Below the pieces are notes generated by a model that saw only the letters and a list, made by a program, of their open reading frames with translations, did no database searches and had not been told where the DNA came from. This document shows, piece by piece, positions 37,557 through 49,221 of a stretch of 64,000 nt of DNA. The position numbers and the translations under genes were made by a program. This DNA comes from Shewanella halotolerans. Lineage in GTDB: Bacteria > Pseudomonadota > Gammaproteobacteria > Enterobacterales > Shewanellaceae. The stretch is taken from positions 4,092,001 through 4,156,000 of the forward strand of contig NZ_CP080417.1 of assembly GCF_019457535.1 (NCBI RefSeq). Direction: 5' to 3'. The first letter of the stretch is position 1, and each line of letters opens with the position of its first letter.

Positions 37557-37561
37557 CATCA

Positions 37562-39517
37562 TTACAAAATAAGTGTGCGTATGTCGGACAGCATACTTGA
37601 CAGGGTCACGCTGAAGCGCGCCGCCATGGCGCCGTCGATCACACGGTGGTCGTAAGATAAAGAGAGCGGCAACATTAACTTAGGCTCGAACTCTTTACCA
37701 TTCCACTTAGGTTTAATTTCAGACTTAGAAACCCCTAAGATCGCCACGTCAGGATAGTTAACGATAGGCGTAAATGCCGTACCGCCGATGCCCCCCAGGC
37801 TAGAGATGGTGAAACAGCTACCCTGCATGTCGGCCGCCTTAAGCTTGCCGTCACGGGCCTTAACCGAGATCTCCATCAGCTCAGCTGACAGCTCTATGAT
37901 ACCTTTCTTGTCGACATCGCGAACCACAGGCACAACCAAGCCATTTGGCGTATCGACCGCCACTCCTATGTGGTAGTACTTTTTCTTGATCAGCGACTCA
38001 CCGTCGGCACTCAGGCTGGCGTTAAACACTGGGAACTGCTGCAGTGTCTTGGCAACCGCCTTCATCATGAAGACCAGCGGCGTGATCTTAACACCAGTCT
38101 TCTGCTTGGCAGCAATCTCGTTTTGCTGCTTACGGAAAGCTTCCATCTCTGTGATGTCGGCTTCGTCGAACTGAGTCACGTGTGGAATGGTGACCCAGTT
38201 GCGATGCAGGTTAGGTCCAGAGATCTTCTGGATACGGCTCAGCGGCACTTCTTCCACCTCACCAAACTTAGCGAAATCAACCTTAGGTGCTGCAATCACC
38301 TGCAGACCGCCCTCACCGGCGCCCACACTAGTGGCCGCAGAGGCTTTAGGACGAGACAGCTCATACTTGATAAAGGCCTGAACGTCTTCCTTCAGAATAC
38401 GTCCCTTAGGACCAGTACCAGTTACTTGAGTCAGGTCTGCACCAAACTCACGTGCCAGACGGCGAACCGCTGGCGAGGCATGCACGGCACCTGTTACCGG
38501 CTTGCTACCGGCACTTGGATGATGCGGCACAGGCGGCTTGCTCGCCGCCGGCGCTGGCGCGCTTGCTTGTGGCGCTGGCGCAGCTGCAGCTGCCGGAGCA
38601 GGAACCGCCGCAGGGGCACTTGACTGTGTCTCTATGGTCGCGATGACGCTACCCTGAGAAACCTTGTCGCCCACCTTAACGGTCACAGACACCAGCTTAC
38701 CGGCGAACGGCGCTGGTACTTCCATGGTGGCCTTGTCGGTTTCCAGAGTGATCAGGCCTTGGTCGGCCTCAATCACATCACCGGCAGCGACCAATACCTC
38801 GATAACATCGACGTCAGACGCATCGCCGATATCGGGCACGCTAATCTCTTTCACTTCGATGCTGGCAGCTGCCGCTGGTGCAGCCTCTGCACTTGGTGCT
38901 GGAGCCGCGCTTGCCGCAGGAGCCGCAGCTTCACCGCCGCTCACCTCAAGCATCAGGACCAGAGAGCCTTGAGAGACCTTGTCGCCAACGGCCACTTTCA
39001 TCTCTTTCACGACACCTGCAGCCGGCGCTGGTACTTCCATGGTCGCCTTGTCGGTTTCCAGGGTAATAAGCCCTGTGTCGACATCTATGCTGTCGCCCAC
39101 GGCCACCAGCACTTCGATGACGTCGACATCTGAGGCATCGCCAATATCTGGCACTGTCACTTCGATGACTTGTGCTGACGCTGGCGCCGCAGCAACAGGG
39201 GCCGCCGGAGCAGGCGTAGCCGGTGCTGCTGCAGGAGCCACTTCGGCTGCCGCTGGTGCAGGCTCGGCGGCCTGCGCCTCACCTGCTTCCATCATAGCGA
39301 TAAGTGTGCCTTCAGAGACGGTATCACCTACGGCGACCTTGATCTCAGCAAGTTTACCGGCGAAAGGCGCAGGAATATCCATGGTCGCCTTGTCGCTTTC
39401 AACGGTAATGATCGATTCTTCGGCGGCGAGGGTATCGCCCACCGCAGCACAGATCTCGATAACCTGTACTTCATCCCCACCGATATCGGGGACTAAAACT
39501 TCTTTTAATTCAGCCAT
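37562..39517 (-). CDS. aceF: Pyruvate dehydrogenase E2, dihydrolipoyl acetyltransferase
   Basis: The 651-residue E2 core has three lipoyl domains near residues 5-75, 120-190 and 230-300, each with its lipoylated Lys in SDKATM or TDKATM. Ala/Pro-rich mobile linkers join them. The E3-binding domain (HASPAVRRLAREFGADL, GTGPKGRILKEDV) precedes the catalytic domain, whose active-site motif SYDHRVIDGA lies near the C-terminus. Domain number and length resemble E. coli AceF. Its start lies 11 bases after the aceE stop, confirming an operon. Confidence 0.98.
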   Translation of the reverse strand: MAELKEVLVPDIGGDEVQVIEICAAVGDTLAAEESIITVESDKATMDIPAPFAGKLAEIKVAVGDTVSEGTLIAMMEAGEAQAAEPAPAAAEVAPAAAPATPAPAAPVAAAPASAQVIEVTVPDIGDASDVDVIEVLVAVGDSIDVDTGLITLETDKATMEVPAPAAGVVKEMKVAVGDKVSQGSLVLMLEVSGGEAAAPAASAAPAPSAEAAPAAAASIEVKEISVPDIGDASDVDVIEVLVAAGDVIEADQGLITLETDKATMEVPAPFAGKLVSVTVKVGDKVSQGSVIATIETQSSAPAAVPAPAAAAAPAPQASAPAPAASKPPVPHHPSAGSKPVTGAVHASPAVRRLAREFGADLTQVTGTGPKGRILKEDVQAFIKYELSRPKASAATSVGAGEGGLQVIAAPKVDFAKFGEVEEVPLSRIQKISGPNLHRNWVTIPHVTQFDEADITEMEAFRKQQNEIAAKQKTGVKITPLVFMMKAVAKTLQQFPVFNASLSADGESLIKKKYYHIGVAVDTPNGLVVPVVRDVDKKGIIELSAELMEISVKARDGKLKAADMQGSCFTISSLGGIGGTAFTPIVNYPDVAILGVSKSEIKPKWNGKEFEPKLMLPLSLSYDHRVIDGAMAARFSVTLSSMLSDIRTLIL

Positions 39518-39528
39518 GCTCTATCCCC

Positions 39529-42195
<2,667 letters not shown>

Positions 42196-42264
42196 TTCGC
42201 AGTCCTTCCCTATATACATTAATTGTATGAATTGAATAATAAAAAGTGGCGGTTAGACCTAAGC

Positions 42265-43017
42265 CTACACACCACTCTTCAAACGGCGCAGACTACGCTG
42301 CAACCGGCTATCTTCTTCCCTCACCGACAACATCACTTCCTCAATGTAGCTTAGATGCTCGTTTGAGGCTTCTCTTGCGGCTTCGGGATCACGACGGACG
42401 ATGGCGGCAAGAAGATCTTGCCTATGCTCGTTCGCCATTTTAGAGGCATCAGCTCTGCGCTTTAGCAACTCTAGGTTTTGCGCCACATTCTTATGCAACA
42501 CGGGAGATAAACTCAGTACCAAGTGCAGCATAGCCACGTTGTGAGAAGCTTCGGCAATGGCGCGATAAAAACACACGATCGCCTCTGCCTTCGCCTCGAT
42601 GTCAGACGCAGCTTCTACCGCTTGGATTTTTTCTTTGATGTTTTGCATGTCGGCATCGGTACCCCGAAGCGCCGCAAAATAGGCCATCATGCCTTCAGTG
42701 GCGTGACGAAACTCGAGAAGATCGTACTGACTCTCAGAATCGCTGTGCATCAGCTCCACAATAGGATCGGCAAGACTCTGCCAAAGTTGCTCTTTGACAT
42801 AGGTTCCACCGCCTTGACGACGCAGCAGCAGGCCTTTTGCTTCTAACTTTTGAATTGCTTCACGAAGAGATGGTCGAGAGACTTCGAATTGCAGTGCCAA
42901 TTCACGCTCTGGTGGTAACTTCTGACCCGGTTGCAGACTCCCCTCCAGGATCATCTGCTCCAGCTGATTCATGATCACGTCAGAAATTTTTGGCTGGTTG
43001 ATTTTGCTATAAGCCAT
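42265..43017 (-). CDS. pdhR: Pyruvate dehydrogenase complex repressor
   Basis: The 250-residue FadR-subfamily GntR regulator has a winged helix with LPPERELALQFEVSRPSLREAI near residues 39-60 and an all-helical C-terminal sensor domain. It starts MAYSKINQPKISDVIMNQLE, like E. coli PdhR. It represses its own operon until pyruvate binds. It is the first gene of pdhR-aceE-aceF, and its operator lies just upstream. Confidence 0.96.
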   Translation of the reverse strand: MAYSKINQPKISDVIMNQLEQMILEGSLQPGQKLPPERELALQFEVSRPSLREAIQKLEAKGLLLRRQGGGTYVKEQLWQSLADPIVELMHSDSESQYDLLEFRHATEGMMAYFAALRGTDADMQNIKEKIQAVEAASDIEAKAEAIVCFYRAIAEASHNVAMLHLVLSLSPVLHKNVAQNLELLKRRADASKMANEHRQDLLAAIVRRDPEAAREASNEHLSYIEEVMLSVREEDSRLQRSLRRLKSGV

Positions 43018-43040
43018 ATGGCCCTCAGCTCCTATTGTAA

Positions 43041-43055
43041 ATTGGTCTTACCAAT
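43041..43055 (-). promoter_or_regulatory. PdhR operator
   Basis: ATTGGTCTTACCAAT is a perfect inverted repeat and fits the E. coli PdhR consensus ATTGGT-N3-ACCAAT. It lies 24 bases upstream of the pdhR ATG, where the promoter should be, so autorepression is expected. Confidence 0.93.
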
Positions 43056-43255
43056 TTAATTGACTGAGCGCACTTTATCAAATCACATTTCAGATGTCCA
43101 GTTCGTGATCTGCTTCATGTAAACTCACGATTTGTGAGAATAGCTTATATTTATGATTAAGGGGTCTGACCATTGCTCCAAACACCTAGGGTCGTACTCG
43201 AGTAGAAGCAAGGAGGCGAGTCAGGCGCTAGATAGCCGCCGGTCTCGCCCAGTCC

Positions 43256-44107
43256 CTACACTACCACCCCGAAGATCGTCAGCAAAGAGAGACCGATCAC
43301 GAGTAAGATAAAGTTTCGCTTACTCAACTGTAGCAAAGAGATGGTCGATTGGACGCAAATTGGTGTAGGTGAATTAAATTCAACTGTCTCTGCCGCTAGG
43401 GCAACCTCTGAGACCACATCTCGCGCCGGGCAGCGCCAGCACAGTGCCTGCTGGCGCCAACGGCTAAATGCCAGCGAAAAGTGGCCGCTTAGTACGTAAC
43501 CCAGCGCGATCAGGCGGCTCGGCAGCCAGTCTAGTAGCATCAAGGCGGTATCCACTAAGGGAAGATCCGCGCCTCGGCTCTTGGCATCGTCAGAGAAATA
43601 ACGCACGGTACAGTAAAGCACGGCACCGGCCGGTCCGAAGAAGATAAGGTATAAGGCCACGGCACCATAGAAGCGGTAATTGAGCCAGGCAACGGTTTGC
43701 CCGACCTTTTCACCTAGGTCTTGCTCTGAAACGGCATTGAGTGACACATAAGGGTCGAGCTCATCGGCAAAATGATAACAGGCCTGGGCATCGCCGCGAC
43801 AGGCTGCCTGTATATATTGTTTGAAGACTTGACGCTGTTTGAGATGACTGAAACAGAGAATCGACACTCCGACCCAGAGCCCGAGGCTCAACAGCCCCCA
43901 AAACATGCCAGCCACGAACCAGGCCAGCACTTGGACGGCTATCGCCGGCAGAATCAGCGCAATCGCCATCATAAGGTCATTGGTTAGCTGCTTGCGACCA
44001 AAGAAACTCTTGGCATACAAGGCTAATAGGGTTTCTAGCTGCCATGCCTGGGGTAATAGCTTGAGGCGCTCAATCATGATCGCCAACAATAAGGAAAACA
44101 GTGCCAT
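43256..44107 (-). CDS. ampE: AmpE inner-membrane protein
   Basis: The 283-residue protein starts MALFSLLLAIMIERLKLLP, typical of AmpE, and has several membrane helices with a soluble middle loop. Length equals the E. coli protein (284). AmpE is a predicted membrane partner of the ampDE operon whose biochemical role is not settled; it resembles CobD/CbiB-like membrane proteins. GGGGA lies before the ATG, and ampD ends 56 bases upstream. The supplied order ampD-ampE with divergent nadC is the usual gammaproteobacterial one. Confidence 0.92.
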   Translation of the reverse strand: MALFSLLLAIMIERLKLLPQAWQLETLLALYAKSFFGRKQLTNDLMMAIALILPAIAVQVLAWFVAGMFWGLLSLGLWVGVSILCFSHLKQRQVFKQYIQAACRGDAQACYHFADELDPYVSLNAVSEQDLGEKVGQTVAWLNYRFYGAVALYLIFFGPAGAVLYCTVRYFSDDAKSRGADLPLVDTALMLLDWLPSRLIALGYVLSGHFSLAFSRWRQQALCWRCPARDVVSEVALAAETVEFNSPTPICVQSTISLLQLSKRNFILLVIGLSLLTIFGVVV

Positions 44108-44163
44108 CTTACTCCCCTCTCCCTTCCATCTGATTATTGTGTTTGTCGGTCAACTAAACGGTT

Positions 44164-44709
44164 TTATTCAGTCACTAGGCTGGCGCGATATCTGTGCCAG
44201 TCGAAACTCTCGCCCGGATCTGTCTTACGCCCAGGAGCGATATCACAATGCCCGAGGATAAGATTTCTATTGAGCATAGGATATGCGTCAAACAAGACCA
44301 AGGTTAATTGCGTGAGCCGCTCATACTGCTCATCGGTATAGGCAAGGCTGTCAGTACCTTCGAGCTCTATACCTATGGCAAAGTCGTTACAACCCGTTCG
44401 CCCTGCAAACGAGGAGACGCCGGCATGCCAGGCGCGATCATCACAGCTGACATACTGCACCAACTCGCCATCTCGCCGGATCAGAAAATGCGCCGAGACT
44501 TCTAATCCTTGTAGGTCGCAAAAACTCTCATCGGCTTGAGTATCCAAACAACCTTGAAAAAGCTGGTCGATATAGGGCAAACCAAACCGGCCAGCAGGCA
44601 GGCTGATATTGTGGATCACCAGCAGGCTCACCTCATCATCTGGACGGGCATTAAAATGTGGCGAGACACACTGTCGACACTCTCGAATCCAACCTTTATG
44701 CAATGTCAT
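44164..44709 (-). CDS. ampD: 1,6-anhydro-N-acetylmuramyl-L-alanine amidase
   Basis: The 181-residue cytoplasmic amidase removes peptides from anhydromuropeptides in cell-wall recycling and thereby limits AmpR-driven beta-lactamase induction. The zinc ligands are visible in LLVIHNISLP (His) and GHCDIAPGRKTDPG (His and Asp). Other family segments are SAHFLIRRDGELVQYV, AWHAGVSSFAGR and CNDFAIGIELEG. I chose ATG 44709 (MTLHKGWIREC) since it matches the E. coli start and length. GTG and TTG codons upstream are in frame, and a GGAGG near the TTG leaves some doubt. Confidence 0.95.
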   Translation of the reverse strand: MTLHKGWIRECRQCVSPHFNARPDDEVSLLVIHNISLPAGRFGLPYIDQLFQGCLDTQADESFCDLQGLEVSAHFLIRRDGELVQYVSCDDRAWHAGVSSFAGRTGCNDFAIGIELEGTDSLAYTDEQYERLTQLTLVLFDAYPMLNRNLILGHCDIAPGRKTDPGESFDWHRYRASLVTE

Positions 44710-44736
44710 GTTACCCACAGACCAATCTACCTCCAA

Positions 44737-45155
44737 ACAATATCAAGCCGTTAGCACTTTAACCCAATTCGGATGATAGCCGCCAGTCACACGAGACCAA
44801 TGATTACAAATCGGCACAAATTGCGTCTATCTTCACCGCGTAATGCTAAATATCCCTGCTTTTTCAATCAGGGATTTGTTACTATTAACGGCATATAGCT
44901 AAGTGCTCGCAGCCTTTGAATCAAGAGAGATAACCCATTCGAGCTTAAGTGTAATACCAATCACAGTAAGTATGTGATCAGAAATAGCGCAGAAAAAACG
45001 CTTGAGAACAAAGCAAGATTTTTAGATAAGCAGTTATTCTACAATTAAAAATATTAATGTAGTTATCGAGCGTTTTAACAAGCTAGAATGATCAATTGTT
45101 TATTACGATTGGTATAAGCTCAGGGAATGCGGCGAGCCGCCATGAGGAAAGAAAG
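44737..45155. other. Intergenic region between ampD and nadC
   Basis: This stretch of about 420 bases should carry both divergent promoters. A 7-bp hairpin, ATCCCTG (44852-44858) with CAGGGAT (44869-44875), is present with a weak T-rich flank. The right third is AT-rich and without recognisable operators. I see no gene. Confidence 0.5.
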
Positions 45156-46037
45156 ATGCTGGAAAATGACATTAGATTAGCCGTCAAAGTCGCACTCGAA
45201 GAAGATTTAGGTTTTCAGGCCGATTCAAATCTTACCGCCGAAGAAAAGTTAAGCCTGGATATCACGGCTCAGCTTATTCCTAGTGATAAGTATGCACAGG
45301 CTAGCTTGATCACCCGCGAAGAAGGGGTCTTTTGTGGTAAGGCCTGGGCAGAACAAGTCTTTAACCAGCTAGGTGGTGAAGTTGCCTTGCACTGGCATGT
45401 GGACGATGGCGATCTCGTCTTACCAAACCAAGTGTTATGTGAAATGTCAGGTTCCGCCCGAGCCATCCTGACCGGTGAGCGCACCGCGATGAACTTCATC
45501 CAGACACTATCTGGCGTTGCCACCCTAACCAAACTCTATGTCGACAGACTGGCGGGCACTCACTGCAAGCTATTAGATACCCGCAAGACTATTCCGGGTC
45601 TACGCACGGCACAAAAATATGCCGTCACCTGCGGCGGTGGCAAGAACCATCGTATAGGTCTGTTCGATGCCTTCCTGATCAAGGAAAATCACATCATGGC
45701 CAGTGGCTCAATTGCCTCTGCAATTAATGCCGCCCGTAGGCTTGCCAGCGACAAGCTAGTGGAGGTCGAAGTCGAAAGCATAGATGAACTCAAGCAGGCG
45801 CTCGACGCAGGCGCCGATATCGTTATGCTCGACAATTTTGACGTCACCATGATGATAGAGGCGGTAGAGCTAAATAATAGCTATAACGAAAACCAGCGGG
45901 TAAAACTCGAGGTATCGGGCAACGTGACGCTAGACACCATCTCAGATTATGCCAAGACAGGCATAGACTACATCTCGGTCGGAGCCCTAACCAAACACGT
46001 CAAGGCACTGGATTTGTCGCTACGACTCAAAGACTAA
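45156..46037 (+). CDS. nadC: Nicotinate-nucleotide pyrophosphorylase (carboxylating)
   Basis: The 293-residue enzyme makes nicotinate mononucleotide from quinolinate and PRPP in NAD synthesis. Signatures are LTGERTAMNFIQTLSGVAT, LLDTRKTIPGLRTAQKYAV, GGGKNHRIGLFDAFLIKENH and the C-terminal ISVGALTKH. GAGGAAAG lies before the ATG at 45156, whose product starts MLENDIRLAVKVALEEDLG, as usual. An upstream in-frame start at 45096 would add 20 residues without family support. It is divergent from ampD and upstream of pilA after a very long gap. Confidence 0.97.
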   Translation: MLENDIRLAVKVALEEDLGFQADSNLTAEEKLSLDITAQLIPSDKYAQASLITREEGVFCGKAWAEQVFNQLGGEVALHWHVDDGDLVLPNQVLCEMSGSARAILTGERTAMNFIQTLSGVATLTKLYVDRLAGTHCKLLDTRKTIPGLRTAQKYAVTCGGGKNHRIGLFDAFLIKENHIMASGSIASAINAARRLASDKLVEVEVESIDELKQALDAGADIVMLDNFDVTMMIEAVELNNSYNENQRVKLEVSGNVTLDTISDYAKTGIDYISVGALTKHVKALDLSLRLKD

Positions 46038-46974
46038 TTGATCGTGATTGGAAAGTAGATAGCAAACCGAATGCTCAGCTTAATCCCCTTCATTCGAGCT
46101 GAGCAACATTTGCGCAACAAATCCTATTACCACTAAATCTTGTACGTAAAATGAGCGGGCCAAATGCGGTGTTTTAACCGCTATAAAATTGACACTACTA
46201 TCTCGATCGCCAATTTTTCAGTCAAAGTCATAATTACGCTATAACTTTTTTTACAAAAAAAAACTTTATTAGACAAATTCACCATTAAATTAGTACTTTG
46301 ATGCGATTTACGGTTCCCTTTTTATTAACTTTGTACTAACTTTGGCTTTAGGCGAGATGGCCCTTTCGGCCAGCTTACCATGAAGGTAAACCGACTTAGT
46401 AAGTCGAAAGCATTAATTATCGTTAATTGAGGATTTTCTAGACTAGCGACAAGTTCAATGAAACATGTCATTAACACTTTCATATTAACTGGAAGCGTTA
46501 TGCAAGAGTGCCACTGAATGAGTAGCAGCAAATTAGCTGTGCTGGATTAGACGAGAAACATTAATTGTAACATGATGATTTTGACAAGCTAAATTGCCAA
46601 ATGGTGCAGTTTGCCGATTGAAGATAAATCAAACTTAGAGTGAAAGCCGAAAATGAAAAGTAAGCCATGGTAAAACTACCTAAGCACTTAACTCATTCAG
46701 GAATTCATAAAATACTAGTTGATAGCAATAACGATTTGACCAAGGACGATGTCTTAAGCTAGGTAGGAGCAAGCTGACCGAAGAGGTTTCAGCAGCTTAT
46801 TCGAAAGAAAGGGTCTTAGCCATAGAGCAGATAAGTTGCGGTAATTGAGTAGTGTTTCGCAACAAGTTTGGCTATAACTAAAGGGCTAACTACTAGAATA
46901 TGAAGTGCTGTTATCCTAAAAAATCAGCATTGAGACAAGTCGAGTCAGAGTTCTGTCAAATGGAGAGAGTAAAA
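46038..46974. other. Long AT-rich gap between nadC and pilA
   Basis: This 937-base stretch lacks a credible gene. It holds interleaved inverted repeats just after nadC (46068-46103), a candidate branched RNA structure (46345-46411), and about 560 bases of AT-rich sequence without a clear promoter before pilA. A -35-like TTGACA lies at 46189. No sigma-54 site with correct spacing was found. Confidence 0.6.
46345..46411 (+). ncRNA. Candidate four-way-junction RNA upstream of pilA
   Basis: Three perfect hairpins stand in a row: TGGCC/GGCCA (46358-46362, 46368-46372), TTACC/GGTAA (46375-46379, 46385-46389) and CGACTT/AAGTCG (46392-46397, 46401-46406). They are closed by GCTTT (46345-46349) with AAAGC (46407-46411). 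The whole fits a compact four-way junction of 67 nt. The anticodon and acceptor layout of a tRNA is absent, and I do not see the conserved core of the c-di-GMP-I riboswitch. Its transcription and function are unproven. Confidence 0.38.
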
Positions 46975-47385
46975 ATGAAAGGTTTCAAAAAGACTAACGC
47001 TAAGGGTTTCACCCTGATTGAATTAATGATCGTTGTTGCAATCATCGGTATTCTCGCCGCAGTTGCACTACCCGCCTACAGGGAATATGTTGCAACGTCA
47101 CATGGTGGCGCTTCAATGAAAGGCTTAGCCGGTTACGTAACTAAGGCCCAAGCATGTATTCAGACTGGAGTAGGCTGCACTTCTATAGGTACTGAAATAA
47201 CTAACGATAGTAAAATTACTGCTACTCCAGCAGTCGCCGAAGCAACAGCAACATCTCTAGTTTATGACGATGCAACCTGTTCTGTTACAGCAACTATTGG
47301 AGCTGACGGCGCATTGTCTTATTCAGCAACTTCTACTGGTGCAGGTGCTACTGCAGCACAATGTCAAGAAGGTGCAGGTCTGTAA
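46975..47385 (+). CDS. pilA: Type IV major pilin PilA
   Basis: The 136-residue prepilin has a short basic leader, MKGFKKTNAKG, cut before FTLIELMIVVAIIGILAAVA by PilD; Glu5 of the mature protein is present. The globular part is small, Ala/Thr-rich and holds four Cys (ACIQTGVGC, ATCSV, AAQC), allowing disulfides near the C-terminus. I chose 46975 because the leader then has normal length and GAGAGAG precedes it; a start at 46900 would give an odd 36-residue leader. It leads the pilABCD cluster and is separated from pilB by an attenuating terminator. Confidence 0.95.
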   Translation: MKGFKKTNAKGFTLIELMIVVAIIGILAAVALPAYREYVATSHGGASMKGLAGYVTKAQACIQTGVGCTSIGTEITNDSKITATPAVAEATATSLVYDDATCSVTATIGADGALSYSATSTGAGATAAQCQEGAGL

Positions 47386-47402
47386 TAAGTCGCAAAATGA
47401 CA

Positions 47403-47433
47403 CAAAGAGACTATTTGTGTAGTCTCTTTGTTC
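47403..47433 (+). terminator. Terminator or attenuator between pilA and pilB
   Basis: CAAAGAGACTA (47403-47413) pairs perfectly with TAGTCTCTTTG (47420-47430), followed by TTCT. The weak T tract fits partial readthrough, which would give much more pilin than ATPase. Confidence 0.72.
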
Positions 47434-47488
47434 TAATAATAGAATAGTCATCTTTATCCTATTAAAGTAACTATCTTCAAGGTCTTAA

Positions 47489-49195
47489 ATGCCAACAACT
47501 GGTCTGCATCTCGGTCTATCAACGTTATTTATTCGCAAACAATTGTTAAGCGAAGAGCAAATTTCATCAGCAATAACCAAATCTCGCCAGTCAAAACAAT
47601 CTTTAGTTTCAACCATAGTATCTGAAAAGCTTATTTCAGCTAGAGAGATAGCAGAGCTATGCTATGAGGAGTACGGTACTCCCCTACTCGATCTTAACGA
47701 ATTTGATATCAGTGGTATTCCAGAAGACTTCATCAACAAAAAGTTAATTGAAAAACATAAGTGTCTTCCATTATTCAAGCGTGGAAACCGTCTGTATATA
47801 GGGACTTCCGATCCTACCAATATTGCAGCATTAGAAGACTTTCAATTTAGTGCAGGGTTACATGCGGAGGCGATTCTCGTTGAAGATGACAAACTAACAG
47901 TCGCTCTTGAGAAGGTGTTAGAAGAAGATATCTCTGCGCTCGATTTAGATGGCATAGATGAAGATTCACTATCCGGCATTGAAATTACAGATACCGACAA
48001 GCGCCAGGAAGAACAAGGCGATGCTAGTGACGATGCTCCTATCGTCATCTATATCAATAAAATCCTCACAGATGCCATACGAAAGGGTGCTTCTGACTTA
48101 CACTTTGAGCCATATGAAAAACGCTATCGCATTAGATTTCGTATTGACGGCATTCTACACGAAGTCTCTGAACCCCCCGTTAATTTAGCAGGACGTATCT
48201 CCGCGCGTCTAAAAGTAATGTCTAAGCTCGATATTGCAGAGCGCCGCGTCCCTCAAGATGGTCGAATCAAGATGAAACTGTCTCGCACAAAGTCTATCGA
48301 CTTTCGTGTCAGCACCTTGCCCACCATCTGGGGTGAAAAAATCGTAATGCGTATCTTGGACTCATCTTCTGCACAGCTAGGTATCGAAAAGCTCGGATAT
48401 GAAGATGACCAAAGGGCACTGTACGAGGAAATGTTAGCCAAACCGCAAGGAATGATCTTAGTCACAGGGCCAACAGGTTCGGGAAAAACGGTCTCCCTTT
48501 ACACTGGACTCAATATCCTAAATACAGAAGAACGCAACATATCTACAGCAGAAGATCCTGTTGAAATAAACTTGGAAGGCGTGAACCAAGTTCACATTAA
48601 CCTAAAAGCAGGCCTTACTTTCGCCTCAGCTCTACGCTCTTTCTTACGTCAAGATCCAGATGTGGTGATGGTGGGTGAGATACGTGATTTAGAAACGGCA
48701 GAAATTGCGATCAAGGCTGCTCAAACGGGTCACTTGGTATTATCAACACTCCATACCAACTCCGCCGCAGAAACCCTCACACGTCTGATCAATATGGGGG
48801 TCCCCGGATATAACATTGCTAGCTCAGTCAACCTGATTATTGCTCAACGTCTCGCCCGAAGACTCTGCACCGAATGTCGTCACCCAGAAGAAGTACCGGA
48901 ACATGAACTAATCAATTTGGGCTTTACCCAGGCTCAAATTGATAATGGATTCACTGTTTATAAACCCGTTGGCTGTGACCTCTGCTCCGGTGGATACAAA
49001 GGCCGCGTGGGTATTTACGAAGTAATGAAGATGTCAGATGAAATTGCCCGTACTATTATGGAAGGAGGCAATTCACTGCAAATAGCCAGCCAAGCAAAAG
49101 AACAAGGCATGCGAGATCTTAGAGAGTCTGGATTACGCAAGGTCATTGCAGGCGTGACGAGTATCGCCGAAATAAACCGTGTTACAAGCTTCTAA
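47489..49195 (+). CDS. pilB: Type IV pilus assembly ATPase PilB
   Basis: The 568-residue GspE-family motor drives pilus extension. An N-terminal MshEN-like region (about 1-150) precedes the ATPase core. The core has Walker A GPTGSGKTVSLYTGL near residue 328, Asp box and His box segments (AEDPVEINLEGVNQVHIN, LSTLHTNSAAETLTRL) and a Walker B near MVGEIRDLETAEIA. A tetracysteine zinc motif (CTECRHPEE ... CDLCSGGYKGR) lies near 465-505. All catalytic motifs are intact. AAGGT precedes the ATG. pilC follows after 26 bases. Confidence 0.97.
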   Translation: MPTTGLHLGLSTLFIRKQLLSEEQISSAITKSRQSKQSLVSTIVSEKLISAREIAELCYEEYGTPLLDLNEFDISGIPEDFINKKLIEKHKCLPLFKRGNRLYIGTSDPTNIAALEDFQFSAGLHAEAILVEDDKLTVALEKVLEEDISALDLDGIDEDSLSGIEITDTDKRQEEQGDASDDAPIVIYINKILTDAIRKGASDLHFEPYEKRYRIRFRIDGILHEVSEPPVNLAGRISARLKVMSKLDIAERRVPQDGRIKMKLSRTKSIDFRVSTLPTIWGEKIVMRILDSSSAQLGIEKLGYEDDQRALYEEMLAKPQGMILVTGPTGSGKTVSLYTGLNILNTEERNISTAEDPVEINLEGVNQVHINLKAGLTFASALRSFLRQDPDVVMVGEIRDLETAEIAIKAAQTGHLVLSTLHTNSAAETLTRLINMGVPGYNIASSVNLIIAQRLARRLCTECRHPEEVPEHELINLGFTQAQIDNGFTVYKPVGCDLCSGGYKGRVGIYEVMKMSDEIARTIMEGGNSLQIASQAKEQGMRDLRESGLRKVIAGVTSIAEINRVTSF

Positions 49196-49221
49196 TACAT
49201 TTTAATCTCTGAGGACTTTCC

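Noticed and set aside
46345..46411. c-di-GMP-I (GEMM) riboswitch or tRNA
   Set aside because: The conserved GEMM core and tetraloop receptor are not seen, and there is no anticodon or T-loop pattern for a tRNA.
46480..46620. Sigma-54 promoter for pilA
   Set aside because: Candidates such as TGGAAGCGTTATGCA and TGGTGCAGTTTGC have wrong GG-to-GC spacing by one or two bases.
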